Shown piece by piece: positions 37,939 to 46,316 of a stretch of 60,031 nt of DNA. This stretch comes from Rs1 sp034111875 (GTDB lineage: Bacteria > Pseudomonadota > Gammaproteobacteria > Pseudomonadales > Balneatricaceae), in contig JAWUWK010000100.1 of assembly GCA_034111875.1 (NCBI GenBank), positions 1 through 60,031 of the forward strand, in the 5' to 3' direction. Under the pieces are notes generated by a model. It worked only from the letters and a program-made list of their open reading frames with translations. It was not told the origin of the DNA and searched no databases. The stretch's first letter is position 1; each line of letters begins with the position of its first letter. A program made the translations under genes and the position numbers.

Positions 37939-39243
37939 ATGCTTAAGAAATCCATTATTGCAGCTTCAATTACTGCAGCGTTCCTTTCGACTGCAGCAAC
38001 TGCCGCTGTAGAAGTTAATTGGTGGCACGCCATGGGCGGAACCAATACTGAAAGAGTGAATAAAATTGCCGCTGACTTCAATGCATCGCAAAGCGAATAT
38101 GAAATCAATGCAATTTATAAAGGTAACTACACTGAGACAATGACCGCTGCTATTGCCGCTTTTAGAGCAAAAAAACAACCGCACATAGTACAAGTTTTTG
38201 AAGTGGGAACAGCCACTATGATGGCGGCTAAAGGCGCCGTATATCCTATTGAGCAAGTGATGAATGACTCAGGGGTTACACTAGACAAATCGGGCTATTT
38301 ACCAGCCGTTATCTCCTACTATCAAACCCCTGAAGGCGAGCTCCTATCAATGCCTTTCAACAGCTCTACACCGGTACTTTGGTACAACCGAGATGCCTTT
38401 AAAAAAGCTGGACTTGATACTGCTCCTAAAACTTGGGACGAAGTGGCTACTAGCGCTAAGAAACTTGTCGACAGTGGCATGAAGTGTGGTATTGCAGTGG
38501 GATGGCAGTCTTGGGGTCTAATTGAAAACTACAGTGCTTGGAATAATATTGCGGTGGGCACTAAACAGAACGGTTATGCCGGTCTAGACACTGAGTTTAC
38601 CTTTAATAACAAAAATGTAACGGCAAACTTACAACGCTTATCTGAAATGCAAACAGACGGAAGCTTCACCTACGGCGGAAGACGCGGTGAAAGCTTAGCG
38701 ATGTTTACTAATGGCGATTGCGGTATGTGGATCAACTCATCTGCATATTATGGCTCTATTAAAGGCCAAGCTAAATTTGACTATGCTCAAGCGATGATGC
38801 CATTCGATTCTAAAGTAGCCAGCGCACCGCAGAATTCAATTATTGGCGGCGCAACACTCTGGACCTTAAGAGGCCATAAAAAAGACGAATATAAAGGCGT
38901 TGCTGAATTTATGCAGTACCTATCGTCTGCTGAAGTACAATCTTGGTGGCATCAGGAAACAGGCTACGTGCCTATTACAACCGCCGCTTACGAGTTGAGT
39001 AAAGAGCAAGGTTTTTATAAGGAAAACCCTGGTACCGACATCGCTATTAAGCAGTTAAGTTTAAACACACCTACTGAAAACTCTAGAGGTATACGTTTTG
39101 GTAGTTTCGTGCAGGTTCGCGATATTATCAATGCGGAAATGGAGAAAATTTGGGACGGTTCTAAAACCTCTCAAGAGGCGATGGACGACGCTGTTGCTCA
39201 ATCAAACAAATTGTTACGCAAGTTTGAAAAAGCCAATAAGTAA
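37939..39243 (+). CDS. ugpB: sn-Glycerol-3-phosphate-binding periplasmic protein
   Basis: 434 aa from ATG at 37939, preceded by GGGAG; a longer frame begins at 37912. Signal peptide (KKSIIAASITAAFLSTAATAA) then VEVNWWHAMGGTNTERVNKIAADFNASQ, the UgpB start. Other conserved parts are PFNSSTPVLWYNRDAFKKAGLD and GYVPITTAAYELSKEQGFY. It binds glycerol-3-phosphate and glycerophosphodiesters for UgpAE. Separated from ugpA by 366 bases with a hairpin. Confidence 0.95.
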   Translation: MLKKSIIAASITAAFLSTAATAAVEVNWWHAMGGTNTERVNKIAADFNASQSEYEINAIYKGNYTETMTAAIAAFRAKKQPHIVQVFEVGTATMMAAKGAVYPIEQVMNDSGVTLDKSGYLPAVISYYQTPEGELLSMPFNSSTPVLWYNRDAFKKAGLDTAPKTWDEVATSAKKLVDSGMKCGIAVGWQSWGLIENYSAWNNIAVGTKQNGYAGLDTEFTFNNKNVTANLQRLSEMQTDGSFTYGGRRGESLAMFTNGDCGMWINSSAYYGSIKGQAKFDYAQAMMPFDSKVASAPQNSIIGGATLWTLRGHKKDEYKGVAEFMQYLSSAEVQSWWHQETGYVPITTAAYELSKEQGFYKENPGTDIAIKQLSLNTPTENSRGIRFGSFVQVRDIINAEMEKIWDGSKTSQEAMDDAVAQSNKLLRKFEKANK

Positions 39244-39246
39244 TAG

Positions 39247-39325
39247 CTGATCCCGTGATGTCAAAGTGGATATAGAGTGCATGATATTAGCTCTACAGCG
39301 GAATTGAATAATCCTAGCTTGAGGC
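39247..39325 (+). repeat. Second dispersed repeat family, copy 1
   Basis: CTGATCCCGTGATGTCAAAG followed by TGGATATAGAGTG and, after a short gap, GGAATTGAATAATCCTAGCTT. It is clearly similar to 56446-56511. Starts just after the ugpB stop. Confidence 0.5.
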
Positions 39326-39485
39326 AGTGTTTTTCTAACTGCTGTAGAATTAAGAGCTTGTATTCGATACTACAAAGTAGTCACTGATTCAGGTAATAGT
39401 TAGTTTTCGTCCGTTGAGAAGATCTTAGTGAATATTGACACTAAGCTCTTGTTAATTGATGGATACAGATGATTAAACCTGTTAA

Positions 39486-39524
39486 CTTTGCCTCCTAGCG
39501 ATAGAACTAACTAGGCTGGCAAAG
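39486..39524 (+). promoter_or_regulatory. Hairpin between ugpB and ugpA
   Basis: CTTTGCC-t-CCTAG pairs with CTAGG-ct-GGCAAAG around a 12-base loop. No T tract follows. It may be an RNA-processing or stabilising stem that lets ugpB be made in excess. Confidence 0.45.
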
Positions 39525-39609
39525 TCGATAGTGGTTCCCACCTTTTGTCAAATAAATCCAAACAATTACGATATTTGCTCTGCGTTATAGAGCCAACACA
39601 GGTACAGCC

Positions 39610-40491
39610 ATGCAAAAACGTGTCCACTACAACACATCGTATTTGCCTTATTTGTTGGTAGCCCCTCAAATAATAATTACCCTTTTATTTTTTATTTGGC
39701 CAGCGATGCAGGCACTTTATCAATCATTTTTATTGGAGGATGCCTTCGGTTTATCGTCAGAGTTCGTCTGGTTCGATAATTTCATAGAACTCTATGAAAA
39801 TCCTAATTATTTGGGATCATTTCTGCGCACGGCTTTTTTCTCTGTTGCAGTTGCCTCTCTCTCCATGGGATTTGCACTATTTTTTGCTGCCCTCGCCGAC
39901 AGGATAGTCAAAGGCTCACATACCTATCGCACCTTATTAATTATTCCCTATGCGGTCGCTCCCGTGTTAGCCGGTACTTTGTGGTTATTTTTGTTCAACC
40001 CTACCTTAGGCATATTCACTTATTTTTTAGATTTAGTCGGTATTAACTGGAATCACAAGTTAGACAGTACACAGGCAATGACATTAGTAATAATCGCCGC
40101 TGCATGGAAACAAATCAGTTACAACTTCTTATTTTTTATAGCCGCGATGCATTCAATTCCAAAATCGTTAATCGAGGCCGCTGCTATTGATGGCGCTGGC
40201 CCTGTACACAGATTTTTCACCATCATTTTTCCGTTAATTTCTCCTACTACTTTCTTTTTATTAGTAGTTAATATCATTTATGCGTTCTTTGATACCTTCG
40301 GCATTATTCATGCTATTACCTCTGGAGGCCCCGGAAATTCTACAGAGATATTAGTTTACAAAGTATTCAATGATGGTTTTGTTGGGCTTGACTTAGGTGG
40401 ATCTGCGGCACAATCCGTCATCCTTATGTTTATTGTTATCGTATTAACAGTCGTCCAATTTAAATATGTAGAGCGCAAGGTAGAATACTAA
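39610..40491 (+). CDS. ugpA: sn-Glycerol-3-phosphate ABC permease UgpA
   Basis: 293 aa with six membrane helices and the coupling motif SLIEAAAIDGAGPVHRFFTIIFPLISPTTFFLL near residue 195. Starts QKRVHYNTSYLPYLLVAPQIIITLLFFIWPA, as in UgpA. Pairs with UgpE in the inner membrane. Its last base overlaps the ugpE start. Confidence 0.95.
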   Translation: MQKRVHYNTSYLPYLLVAPQIIITLLFFIWPAMQALYQSFLLEDAFGLSSEFVWFDNFIELYENPNYLGSFLRTAFFSVAVASLSMGFALFFAALADRIVKGSHTYRTLLIIPYAVAPVLAGTLWLFLFNPTLGIFTYFLDLVGINWNHKLDSTQAMTLVIIAAAWKQISYNFLFFIAAMHSIPKSLIEAAAIDGAGPVHRFFTIIFPLISPTTFFLLVVNIIYAFFDTFGIIHAITSGGPGNSTEILVYKVFNDGFVGLDLGGSAAQSVILMFIVIVLTVVQFKYVERKVEY

Positions 40492-41330
40492 TGATTGAAA
40501 ATAGACCTATGACGACATTCGTCAGCCATACTGTTTTAATCTTGGGCGTGGCACTGATTGTTTTTCCTATTTGGGTAATGCTCGTCGCCTCTACTCACGA
40601 TGCCCTGAGACTGACCCAAGTTCCTCTGCCTCTTTTGCCAGGAGATCAACTTTGGATTAACCTAAAAACTTTGTTTAGCGGTACTCAATCTGGCGCGCCT
40701 ATTCACCTGGCACTGTTTAACAGTTTATTAATGGCGCTAAGTATTTCATTTGGCAAAATCACTATCTCAATTATATCTGCTTTTGCTATTGTGTATTTTA
40801 AATTTCGTTTTCGCATGTTCTTTTTCTGGTTAATATTCATAACCTTGATGCTACCCGTAGAAGTGAGGATTTTGCCTACTTATGAAGTGATCGCCAATTT
40901 CAATATGTTAGATTCTTATGCAGGCTTAAGTATTCCGTTGATCGCCTCTGCGACGGCCACCTTCATGTTTAGACAAACCTTTTTAACCATTCCAGATGAG
41001 CTTATGGAGGCCTCACGCATCGATGGAGCGGGACCCATGCGCTTCTTTATTGACATTGTAATTCCTATGTCTCGCACCAATATCGCCGCATTGTTCGTTA
41101 TCTTATTTATCTATGGTTGGAATCAATACCTATGGCCATTATTGGTCACCACTGATCCAGATATGTACACCGTGGTGATGAGCATCAAACAGATGCTGGA
41201 ATCAGGTGAGAGTGAACCTAAATGGCATCTGATCATGCTAACTTCATTAGTGGCAATGCTACCGCCTATATTGGTAGTCGTGTTTATGCAAAAAATATTT
41301 GTTAAAGGCCTGACGGATTCGGAGAAGTAA
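40491..41330 (+). CDS. ugpE: sn-Glycerol-3-phosphate ABC permease UgpE
   Basis: 279 aa, six membrane helices. Coupling motif ELMEASRIDGAGPMRFFIDIVIPMSRTNIAALFV near residue 175; WNQYLWPLLVTTDPDMYTVVMSIKQM is typical of UgpE. Overlaps ugpA by one base and ends 3 bases before ugpC. Confidence 0.95.
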   Translation: MIENRPMTTFVSHTVLILGVALIVFPIWVMLVASTHDALRLTQVPLPLLPGDQLWINLKTLFSGTQSGAPIHLALFNSLLMALSISFGKITISIISAFAIVYFKFRFRMFFFWLIFITLMLPVEVRILPTYEVIANFNMLDSYAGLSIPLIASATATFMFRQTFLTIPDELMEASRIDGAGPMRFFIDIVIPMSRTNIAALFVILFIYGWNQYLWPLLVTTDPDMYTVVMSIKQMLESGESEPKWHLIMLTSLVAMLPPILVVVFMQKIFVKGLTDSEK

Positions 41331-41333
41331 ATA

Positions 41334-42389
41334 ATGTCAACCATCAACATCCAGCAACTGAAAAAATCCTACCAAACAACCCAGGTCATTCATGGCATTG
41401 ATATCGATATAGAGGACGGGGAGTTTGTCGTTTTAGTAGGGCCTTCCGGCTGCGGAAAGTCGACACTATTGCGCATGGTCGCGGGATTAGAAAGCATAAC
41501 TGAGGGCGATGTGAAAATTGACGACAAAGTCGTCAATCAGCTTGAACCTAAAGATCGCGGTATCGCAATGGTGTTTCAAAATTACGCCCTCTACCCGCAC
41601 ATGTCTGTATACGACAATATGGCTTATGGCCTAAAACTAATGAAGTTGCCTAAAGATGAAATTAAGCAACGCGTGCAAGAGGCGGCTAAGCTTTTACAAA
41701 TTGAAGACTACTTAGATAGGCGCCCAAGTAATTTATCCGGTGGCCAAAGACAGAGAGTCGCCATGGGCAGAGCGATCGTTAGAAAACCTAAAGTGTTTTT
41801 ATTTGATGAGCCTCTTTCAAATTTGGATGCCGCATTACGTGTAAAAATGCGCATGCAAATCAAAATATTACAGCAGCAACTCGGTGTTACCACTATCTAT
41901 GTGACCCATGACCAAGTTGAAGCAATGACAATGGCTGATAAGTTAGTTGTCCTCAAAGATGGTATTGCCGCACAAATCGGTTCACCGATGGACATATACG
42001 ACGATCCAAAAAATCAATTTGTGGCCGGCTTCATAGGCTCGCCATCGATGAACTTTATTGATTGTACTATCGATGATCACAAGCTAGAAATTGCCGGTCA
42101 AAGTATGCCTGTCCCAGAGCATATTAAGCAACGTGGTGAGCTTGTAATGGGCATTAGACCTGAGCATTTCAACGTATCCCAAGGCACTAGCCTTCAGGGA
42201 AAAGTGGCAATGATTGAGAAACTGGGCGCCAGTGTTTTACTCTATGTGACTTGCGAGACGCTAGAGCAGCCGATCGTGATTGAATGTGATAGCCATACGA
42301 ATGTGAAGATAGGGGATATTCAGGACTTCACTTTTGACAGCCAGAAGTTATACTTCTTTGACCGAAAGACCCAACAGAGAATATATTGA
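41334..42389 (+). CDS. ugpC: sn-Glycerol-3-phosphate ABC ATPase UgpC
   Basis: 351 aa. Walker A GPSGCGKST at 36-44, signature LSGGQ at 134-138, Walker B and the MalK-type C-terminal domain with MGIRPEHF near residue 262. It powers uptake through UgpAE; in E. coli phosphate and glycerophosphate uptake are tied to this subunit. The ugpQ start lies 7 bases after its stop. Confidence 0.95.
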   Translation: MSTINIQQLKKSYQTTQVIHGIDIDIEDGEFVVLVGPSGCGKSTLLRMVAGLESITEGDVKIDDKVVNQLEPKDRGIAMVFQNYALYPHMSVYDNMAYGLKLMKLPKDEIKQRVQEAAKLLQIEDYLDRRPSNLSGGQRQRVAMGRAIVRKPKVFLFDEPLSNLDAALRVKMRMQIKILQQQLGVTTIYVTHDQVEAMTMADKLVVLKDGIAAQIGSPMDIYDDPKNQFVAGFIGSPSMNFIDCTIDDHKLEIAGQSMPVPEHIKQRGELVMGIRPEHFNVSQGTSLQGKVAMIEKLGASVLLYVTCETLEQPIVIECDSHTNVKIGDIQDFTFDSQKLYFFDRKTQQRIY

Positions 42390-42396
42390 GATAACC

Positions 42397-43110
42397 ATGA
42401 TAGCTTCTAAAATTATTGGCCACCGCGGCTTTTCTAGTCTGGCCCCAGAGAACACTTTAGCGGCAATGAGTATCGCAGCAAAAAAGGGGGTTGAGTGGGT
42501 CGAAATAGACGCCCTTGCCTGTGGCGACGGCTCAATCGTCATGTGGCACGACGAAACGGTAGATCGCTGCTCTGATGGCACTGGTACTATGAGTGATCAC
42601 ACGATTGATAGTCTCAAACAACTGGATTGTGGCTCGTGGTTTTCACCGGAGTTCAACACTCAGAGAATATCGACCATTGAAGAGGCTATCCTCTCTATCC
42701 AGAGTTTAGGTCTAGGCTTGAATTTAGAGCTCAAACGTTATGACTCTAATCTTAAAACACTTGTGGACCCAGTACTCAAGTTATTACAAAAGCACTGGCT
42801 AGATTTCGACAAGCTGATCATATCTAGTTTTGACCAAGCAACCCTCACCTACTGCCATCAGCAGGCTCCCTACCTTCAATTGGGTCAGCTGTACGGTAAA
42901 ATCCCAGACAATTGGCTAGCGCAAATGCAGGCGATTAATGCGGTGAGCTGCCATTGTAATCATTTGCATTTACAACAGAGTCAAGTGACTGATCTAAAGC
43001 AGGCAGGTTATGATGTCTACTGTTACACCGTCAATGAACCTCAGTTAGTGGAAAATCACTGGAAATGGGGAATTGACGGTATTTTCACCGACTATCCACA
43101 GCGCTTTTAA
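42397..43110 (+). CDS. ugpQ: Glycerophosphodiester phosphodiesterase UgpQ
   Basis: 237 aa from ATG at 42397; a longer frame overlapping ugpC was rejected because HRGF then falls at residue 9, as in UgpQ. Active-site motifs are IIGHRGFSSLAPENTLAAM, WVEIDALACGDG, WHDETVDRC and LNLELKRY. It is cytoplasmic (no signal peptide) and cuts imported glycerophosphodiesters to glycerol-3-phosphate and an alcohol. Last gene of the ugp operon. Confidence 0.95.
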   Translation: MIASKIIGHRGFSSLAPENTLAAMSIAAKKGVEWVEIDALACGDGSIVMWHDETVDRCSDGTGTMSDHTIDSLKQLDCGSWFSPEFNTQRISTIEEAILSIQSLGLGLNLELKRYDSNLKTLVDPVLKLLQKHWLDFDKLIISSFDQATLTYCHQQAPYLQLGQLYGKIPDNWLAQMQAINAVSCHCNHLHLQQSQVTDLKQAGYDVYCYTVNEPQLVENHWKWGIDGIFTDYPQRF

Positions 43111-43210
43111 AGTATTTAGATTATCCATTCAAAAGCGCTCAACTGATGCAACTCTGGCGTTATTTCATCCAGAAGATACCAGAGAATCACAAATTTGAGG
43201 CTAAATCATT

Positions 43211-43272
43211 AAGTCATTAAGTCATTAAGTCATTAAGTCATTAAGTCATTAAGTCATTAAGTCATTAAGTCA
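43211..43272. repeat. Tandem octanucleotide repeat, 7.75 copies
   Basis: Unit AAGTCATT repeated perfectly over 62 bases, preceded by one variant unit AAATCATT at 43203. The unit length is not a multiple of three, as in phase-variable tracts, but no gene covers it; it lies 100 bases after ugpQ. Confidence 0.95.
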
Positions 43273-43599
43273 AAACGATTATAATGAACCTCACGCGATA
43301 ACTAGCTTGAAGTCAAACCTACGAAAACTAATTATAGTCAAAATCAGTGGTCAACCGTTTGTCAATGCCAAGTCGATAGATCAATTGATCCTTAGACTCT
43401 TATGCTTTAGTGCGAGTACAAGCCACTAATAACGGCACCTGATATTAGCGACTAAAATAATAACAGCGAACTTTACTGGCTAAAAACACTTCTATCGATT
43501 TAAATTATCATCAACTACCAGATACTCAGCATTAAATTCGTCTGATTAGACGACCATTAATGGCAACATTAAGCCCTAAACATTGTCAACGAGAGTCTC

Positions 43600-44080
43600 A
43601 GCAGCTCGAATACTTGTAAGATCGGCCCCATGTGGAGTACCGCGGTAATTGAAGTTGGTTTGAGAGCGCTCCACGCAGTGATTGAGTATTATCATCTTCC
43701 AGATTATCGTCGAGTCGACCTAGTGCTCTGGACCAGTTTTTATCGAATTTTCGACTCTAGCCTCGTCTATTTCTTGAACATTTGCATCGAATACAACTAA
43801 ATTGTCATCGTCAGTTATTCTTTATTCAGCTGGAACCGCATCCGCTAGTTGCCGAATGGAATTATCCTTTTCTGAGCCATGGATCCAACCTGCGCCAGCT
43901 TCGACCACGCACCCATTGACCAGTCAGTTAATAGTCGCCCACCAATATTTTTTTTCCCTTCGATGCCGCTTACTCTCGCTCCGGCAAAACCGGCACCAAT
44001 GAACAGTACACGAGATTTACTCAACGTTTTAGCCCGAACTAGTCGGCTATTCCCAGCGAGCGCTGCAGCGAAAGTAAATA
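43600..44080 (-). pseudogene. Degraded flavin amine oxidase (N-terminal part)
   Basis: On the minus strand one frame reads a hydrophobic leader then SRVLFIGAGFAG, the FAD-binding Rossmann start, and NIGGRLLTDWSMGAW, matching ARDRIGGR-x-x-TD of monoamine/polyamine oxidases with the segment between shortened. After a frameshift near 43914 another frame continues with VVEAGAGWIHGSEKDNSIRQLADAVPAE, and near 43800 further family-like fragments follow, e.g. DDNLVVFDANVQEI and LDDNLEDDNTQSL in two frames. Only about the first 170 residues of a 450-residue enzyme remain. Stops and frameshifts rule out function. Confidence 0.7.
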
Positions 44081-44114
44081 GGAATAGGAGATAGGGGATA
44101 GGGGATAGGAGATA
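44078..44114. repeat. Short purine-rich tandem repeat
   Basis: Imperfect ATAGGAGATA / ATAGGGGATA units, about 37 bases, immediately upstream of the amine oxidase remnant. Confidence 0.6.
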
Positions 44115-44236
44115 AATTTTCTTCGGGCAAAGGTAATGTCAGTCATTTTTTTCCTTTTGCTAAACCTAGATTTACGTTCTGGTCGCTAATTCGCCACAAT
44201 CAGATATCACATAGCAACCGATAGTGGCTAGAAGCC

Positions 44237-44367
44237 TCGCTAATCTACTCCGAAAAGTCAGCATTTGGCCATATTCCCCGCCCTGTCTCGTTCAATAGTA
44301 CACTATTAGTATCAAAAGACCCAAAAATCTGTTTTAAATCTACTGTTTCTCGCTGCGATCGGCCAAG
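44237..44367 (-). repeat. Dispersed structured repeat, copy C
   Basis: About 131 bp. In minus reading: GGCCGATCGCAGCGAGAAAC, TAGATTTAAAACAGATTTTT, GGGTCTTTTGATACTAATAG, GGGGAATATGGCCAAATGC, ending CTTTTCGGAGTAGATTAGCG. Its centre reads AATAGTGTACTATT, where copy D has ATAGCGGGCTAT, a paired change. Confidence 0.85.
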
Positions 44368-44448
44368 TCTGACAAGTGCCTAACAGCGCTATTATCAGTT
44401 AAAACTCAGTCCACTTAAAACCTCTACCACGAGCTTATTTTTCGAAAA

Positions 44449-44925
44449 TTACGCTTCTAACAGGGTCTCTAAGTCAAAGCCTCTAAAAGGCTTATCGGTG
44501 GTTAACACTATATGGCTACTTAAATTTACCATACCGGGGATAATGTCTAATAATTCATCGACAATTTGATTGAAGCGAAGCATATCCGCAGCAGCCACAC
44601 GCAAAAACATGTCGAAACTGCCTGATACGGTATAACATTCTACCAACTCGGGTATCGCTTTAGCGCAGTGCAGAAAATTTTGAAAACCTTCGGTACTCTG
44701 ATTTTGTAGCTTGACGGTAATGATTGCCATGACACTACGACAAGCTTTCTCTAGGTTTACGACACCGATATAAGGCCCTATTAGCCCAGCCTCCTCTAAC
44801 TTTTTCACTCTATTTAAACAAGAACTGGGAGATAAGTTAACTTTATCCGCCAACGTCTGATTAGTGATTCTAGCATCACTTTGGAGTAACGAAAGAATAT
44901 TTTGATTAATTTTATCTAATCGCAT
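44449..44925 (-). CDS. Lrp/AsnC family regulator
   Basis: 158 aa. N-terminal helix-turn-helix LDKINQNILSLLQSDARITNQTLADKVNLSPSSCLNRVKKLEEAGLI, then the RAM ligand-binding and oligomerisation domain (VMAIITVKLQ, VECYTVSGSFDMFLRVAAADM). It is divergent from astA, and palindromes of Lrp type lie between, so it probably controls astA and itself with arginine or another amino acid as signal. The signal is inference. Confidence 0.92.
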   Translation of the reverse strand: MRLDKINQNILSLLQSDARITNQTLADKVNLSPSSCLNRVKKLEEAGLIGPYIGVVNLEKACRSVMAIITVKLQNQSTEGFQNFLHCAKAIPELVECYTVSGSFDMFLRVAAADMLRFNQIVDELLDIIPGMVNLSSHIVLTTDKPFRGFDLETLLEA

Positions 44926-44938
44926 TTAACTTACCTAT

Positions 44939-44965
44939 AGCAGAATAAATAGTAATAATTCTGCT
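44939..44965. promoter_or_regulatory. Lrp-like operator 1
   Basis: AGCAGAAT-N11-ATTCTGCT, perfect 8-base arms, 14 bases upstream of the regulator start. Contains the CAGAAT/ATTCTG halves of known Lrp sites. Confidence 0.55.
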
Positions 44966-44989
44966 CATCATAGTCTTGCAAAAAAAACT

Positions 44990-45010
44990 GTCAAGTCTGT
45001 GTGACTTGAC
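44990..45010. promoter_or_regulatory. Inverted repeat GTCAAGTC-N5-GACTTGAC
   Basis: Perfect 8-base arms between the two Lrp-like palindromes. A second regulator may bind here. Confidence 0.5.
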
Positions 45011-45061
45011 GATAAAAATAATATGTAGTTTATAATCAAAAAATAAACATCATTTAAAAAA

Positions 45062-45076
45062 CAGAATTATATTCTG
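45062..45076. promoter_or_regulatory. Lrp-like operator 2
   Basis: CAGAATTATATTCTG, a perfect 15-bp dyad (odd centre) close to the E. coli Lrp consensus YAGHAWATTWTDCTR, 128 bases before the astA start. Confidence 0.6.
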
Positions 45077-45203
45077 CAGATTAGTTAATTATGTGATTTA
45101 ATTTATTTTTTCCGGTGGTATTTGACAGCTCATTTCGTCATTTTCCCTCTATAATATAATCCTACGTTGGTTTTATTTTAGACTTAAAGTGTTGGAGTTA
45201 TCT

Positions 45204-46271
45204 ATGTTATTCATACGTCCTAGTGAGTTAAATGATATTGATGCACTACTTGACATCTCTAGAAATGTTGGGGATGGCATGACATCGATGCCGACTTGTC
45301 GTAGAAACTGGCAGGCTAAATTGGAATCTTCTCAAGTTGCATTTAACAGCACGCAAGCACCACAACAAACCTGCTATTTCATGGTACTTGAAGACAGCAC
45401 TAGCGGTAAAATTGCCGGTACCACAGCGATTTATAATGGCTTAGGTCTAAGCCAGCCATTTTATTCTTATCAACGTTCTACTATCACTAAACGCAGTCAA
45501 AGCTTAAATACCAGCCAGCAGAGTGAAACATTGAATTTGGTAGAAAATTTTAAAGGCGCCAGTGAGGTAGGATCACTATTTCTGTTACCTGAATACCGCC
45601 TGCCGGGTGTAGGCCAAATGCTAGCACGCTCGCGCTATCTATTGATGGCAGATGCACAAGAGCGCTTTTCACAGCGCGTAATGGCCGAATTGAGAGGCTG
45701 GGTCAATGCAGCAGATGAGTCGCCTCTATGGCAGGCATTAGGCAGTAAATTCTTTGACATGGACTTTCAAAAAGCCGTCACAATAGCGGCCACTGAAGGA
45801 CCAGACTTTATTACAGAACTGATGCCAAAACATCCTATTTATGTTGATCTTTTACCCCAAACTGCCAGAGACGTATTGAGCAAACCTAATCATTCTTCAG
45901 CGCCGGCATTGCGTATGCTCGAAAAAGAAGGTTTTAAACACAAAGGCTTTATCGATTTATTCGACGGTGGTCCATCGGTGGATATAAAACTCAAAGATAT
46001 AAAAACCATTAAAGATAGCCGGCAAACTAAAGTTCAACGCTTTGACAAACTCAAGTCAACAGATCAGGATTACTATATATCCAATGGTGATTTAAAGGAC
46101 TTCAGTTTGACCATGGCCAAAGGTAGAATCAGCGAGACAGGAAATCTATTAGTCTCAAGTGACACAATTGATTTACTAAATCGCAGAGCCACTAACGCCC
46201 TGAATAAAGCGCGCTTTGTCCCGGTAATGTCTTCTAAAAAGGCGAATAACCTCAACAATCAAGCAGCCTAA
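45204..46271 (+). CDS. astA: Arginine N-succinyltransferase
   Basis: 355 aa from ATG at 45204 with GGAG seven bases upstream. It succinylates arginine from succinyl-CoA, the first step of the AST route that turns arginine to glutamate and ammonia. Family motifs: FIRPSELNDIDALLDIS at the start, GMTSMPTCRRNWQAKLE, EVGSLFLLPEYRLPGVGQMLARSRYL, AELRGWVNAADESPLWQALGSKFFDMDFQKA and ELMPKHPIYVDLLP. No astB, C, D or E lies nearby, so the rest of the pathway must be elsewhere or absent. Confidence 0.93.
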   Translation: MLFIRPSELNDIDALLDISRNVGDGMTSMPTCRRNWQAKLESSQVAFNSTQAPQQTCYFMVLEDSTSGKIAGTTAIYNGLGLSQPFYSYQRSTITKRSQSLNTSQQSETLNLVENFKGASEVGSLFLLPEYRLPGVGQMLARSRYLLMADAQERFSQRVMAELRGWVNAADESPLWQALGSKFFDMDFQKAVTIAATEGPDFITELMPKHPIYVDLLPQTARDVLSKPNHSSAPALRMLEKEGFKHKGFIDLFDGGPSVDIKLKDIKTIKDSRQTKVQRFDKLKSTDQDYYISNGDLKDFSLTMAKGRISETGNLLVSSDTIDLLNRRATNALNKARFVPVMSSKKANNLNNQAA

Positions 46272-46316
46272 TCGACTGCTAGTGACGAACAAAACCTTAT
46301 CACTATGCCAAGAAAT

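Larger units (their letters stand above)
39244..39609. other. Gene-free gap between ugpB and ugpA
   Basis: 366 bases, unusually long for this operon. The first 80 bases (39247-39325) resemble a segment at 56446-56511. A hairpin lies at 39486-39524. No coding frame seen. Confidence 0.5.
43111..44448. other. Decayed region between ugpQ and the Lrp-type regulator
   Basis: 1.3 kb without an intact gene. It contains an octanucleotide tandem repeat (43211-43272), a flavin amine oxidase remnant (about 43600-44080), a GGATAGGGGATAGG-type purine-rich stretch at 44078-44114 and repeat copy C at 44237-44367. Confidence 0.75.

Noticed and set aside
43211..43272. CRISPR-like array
   Set aside because: Unit of 8 bp with no spacers; a simple tandem repeat.
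43802..44094. Short plus-strand open frames
   Set aside because: They lie opposite the amine oxidase remnant, overlap each other and resemble no family.
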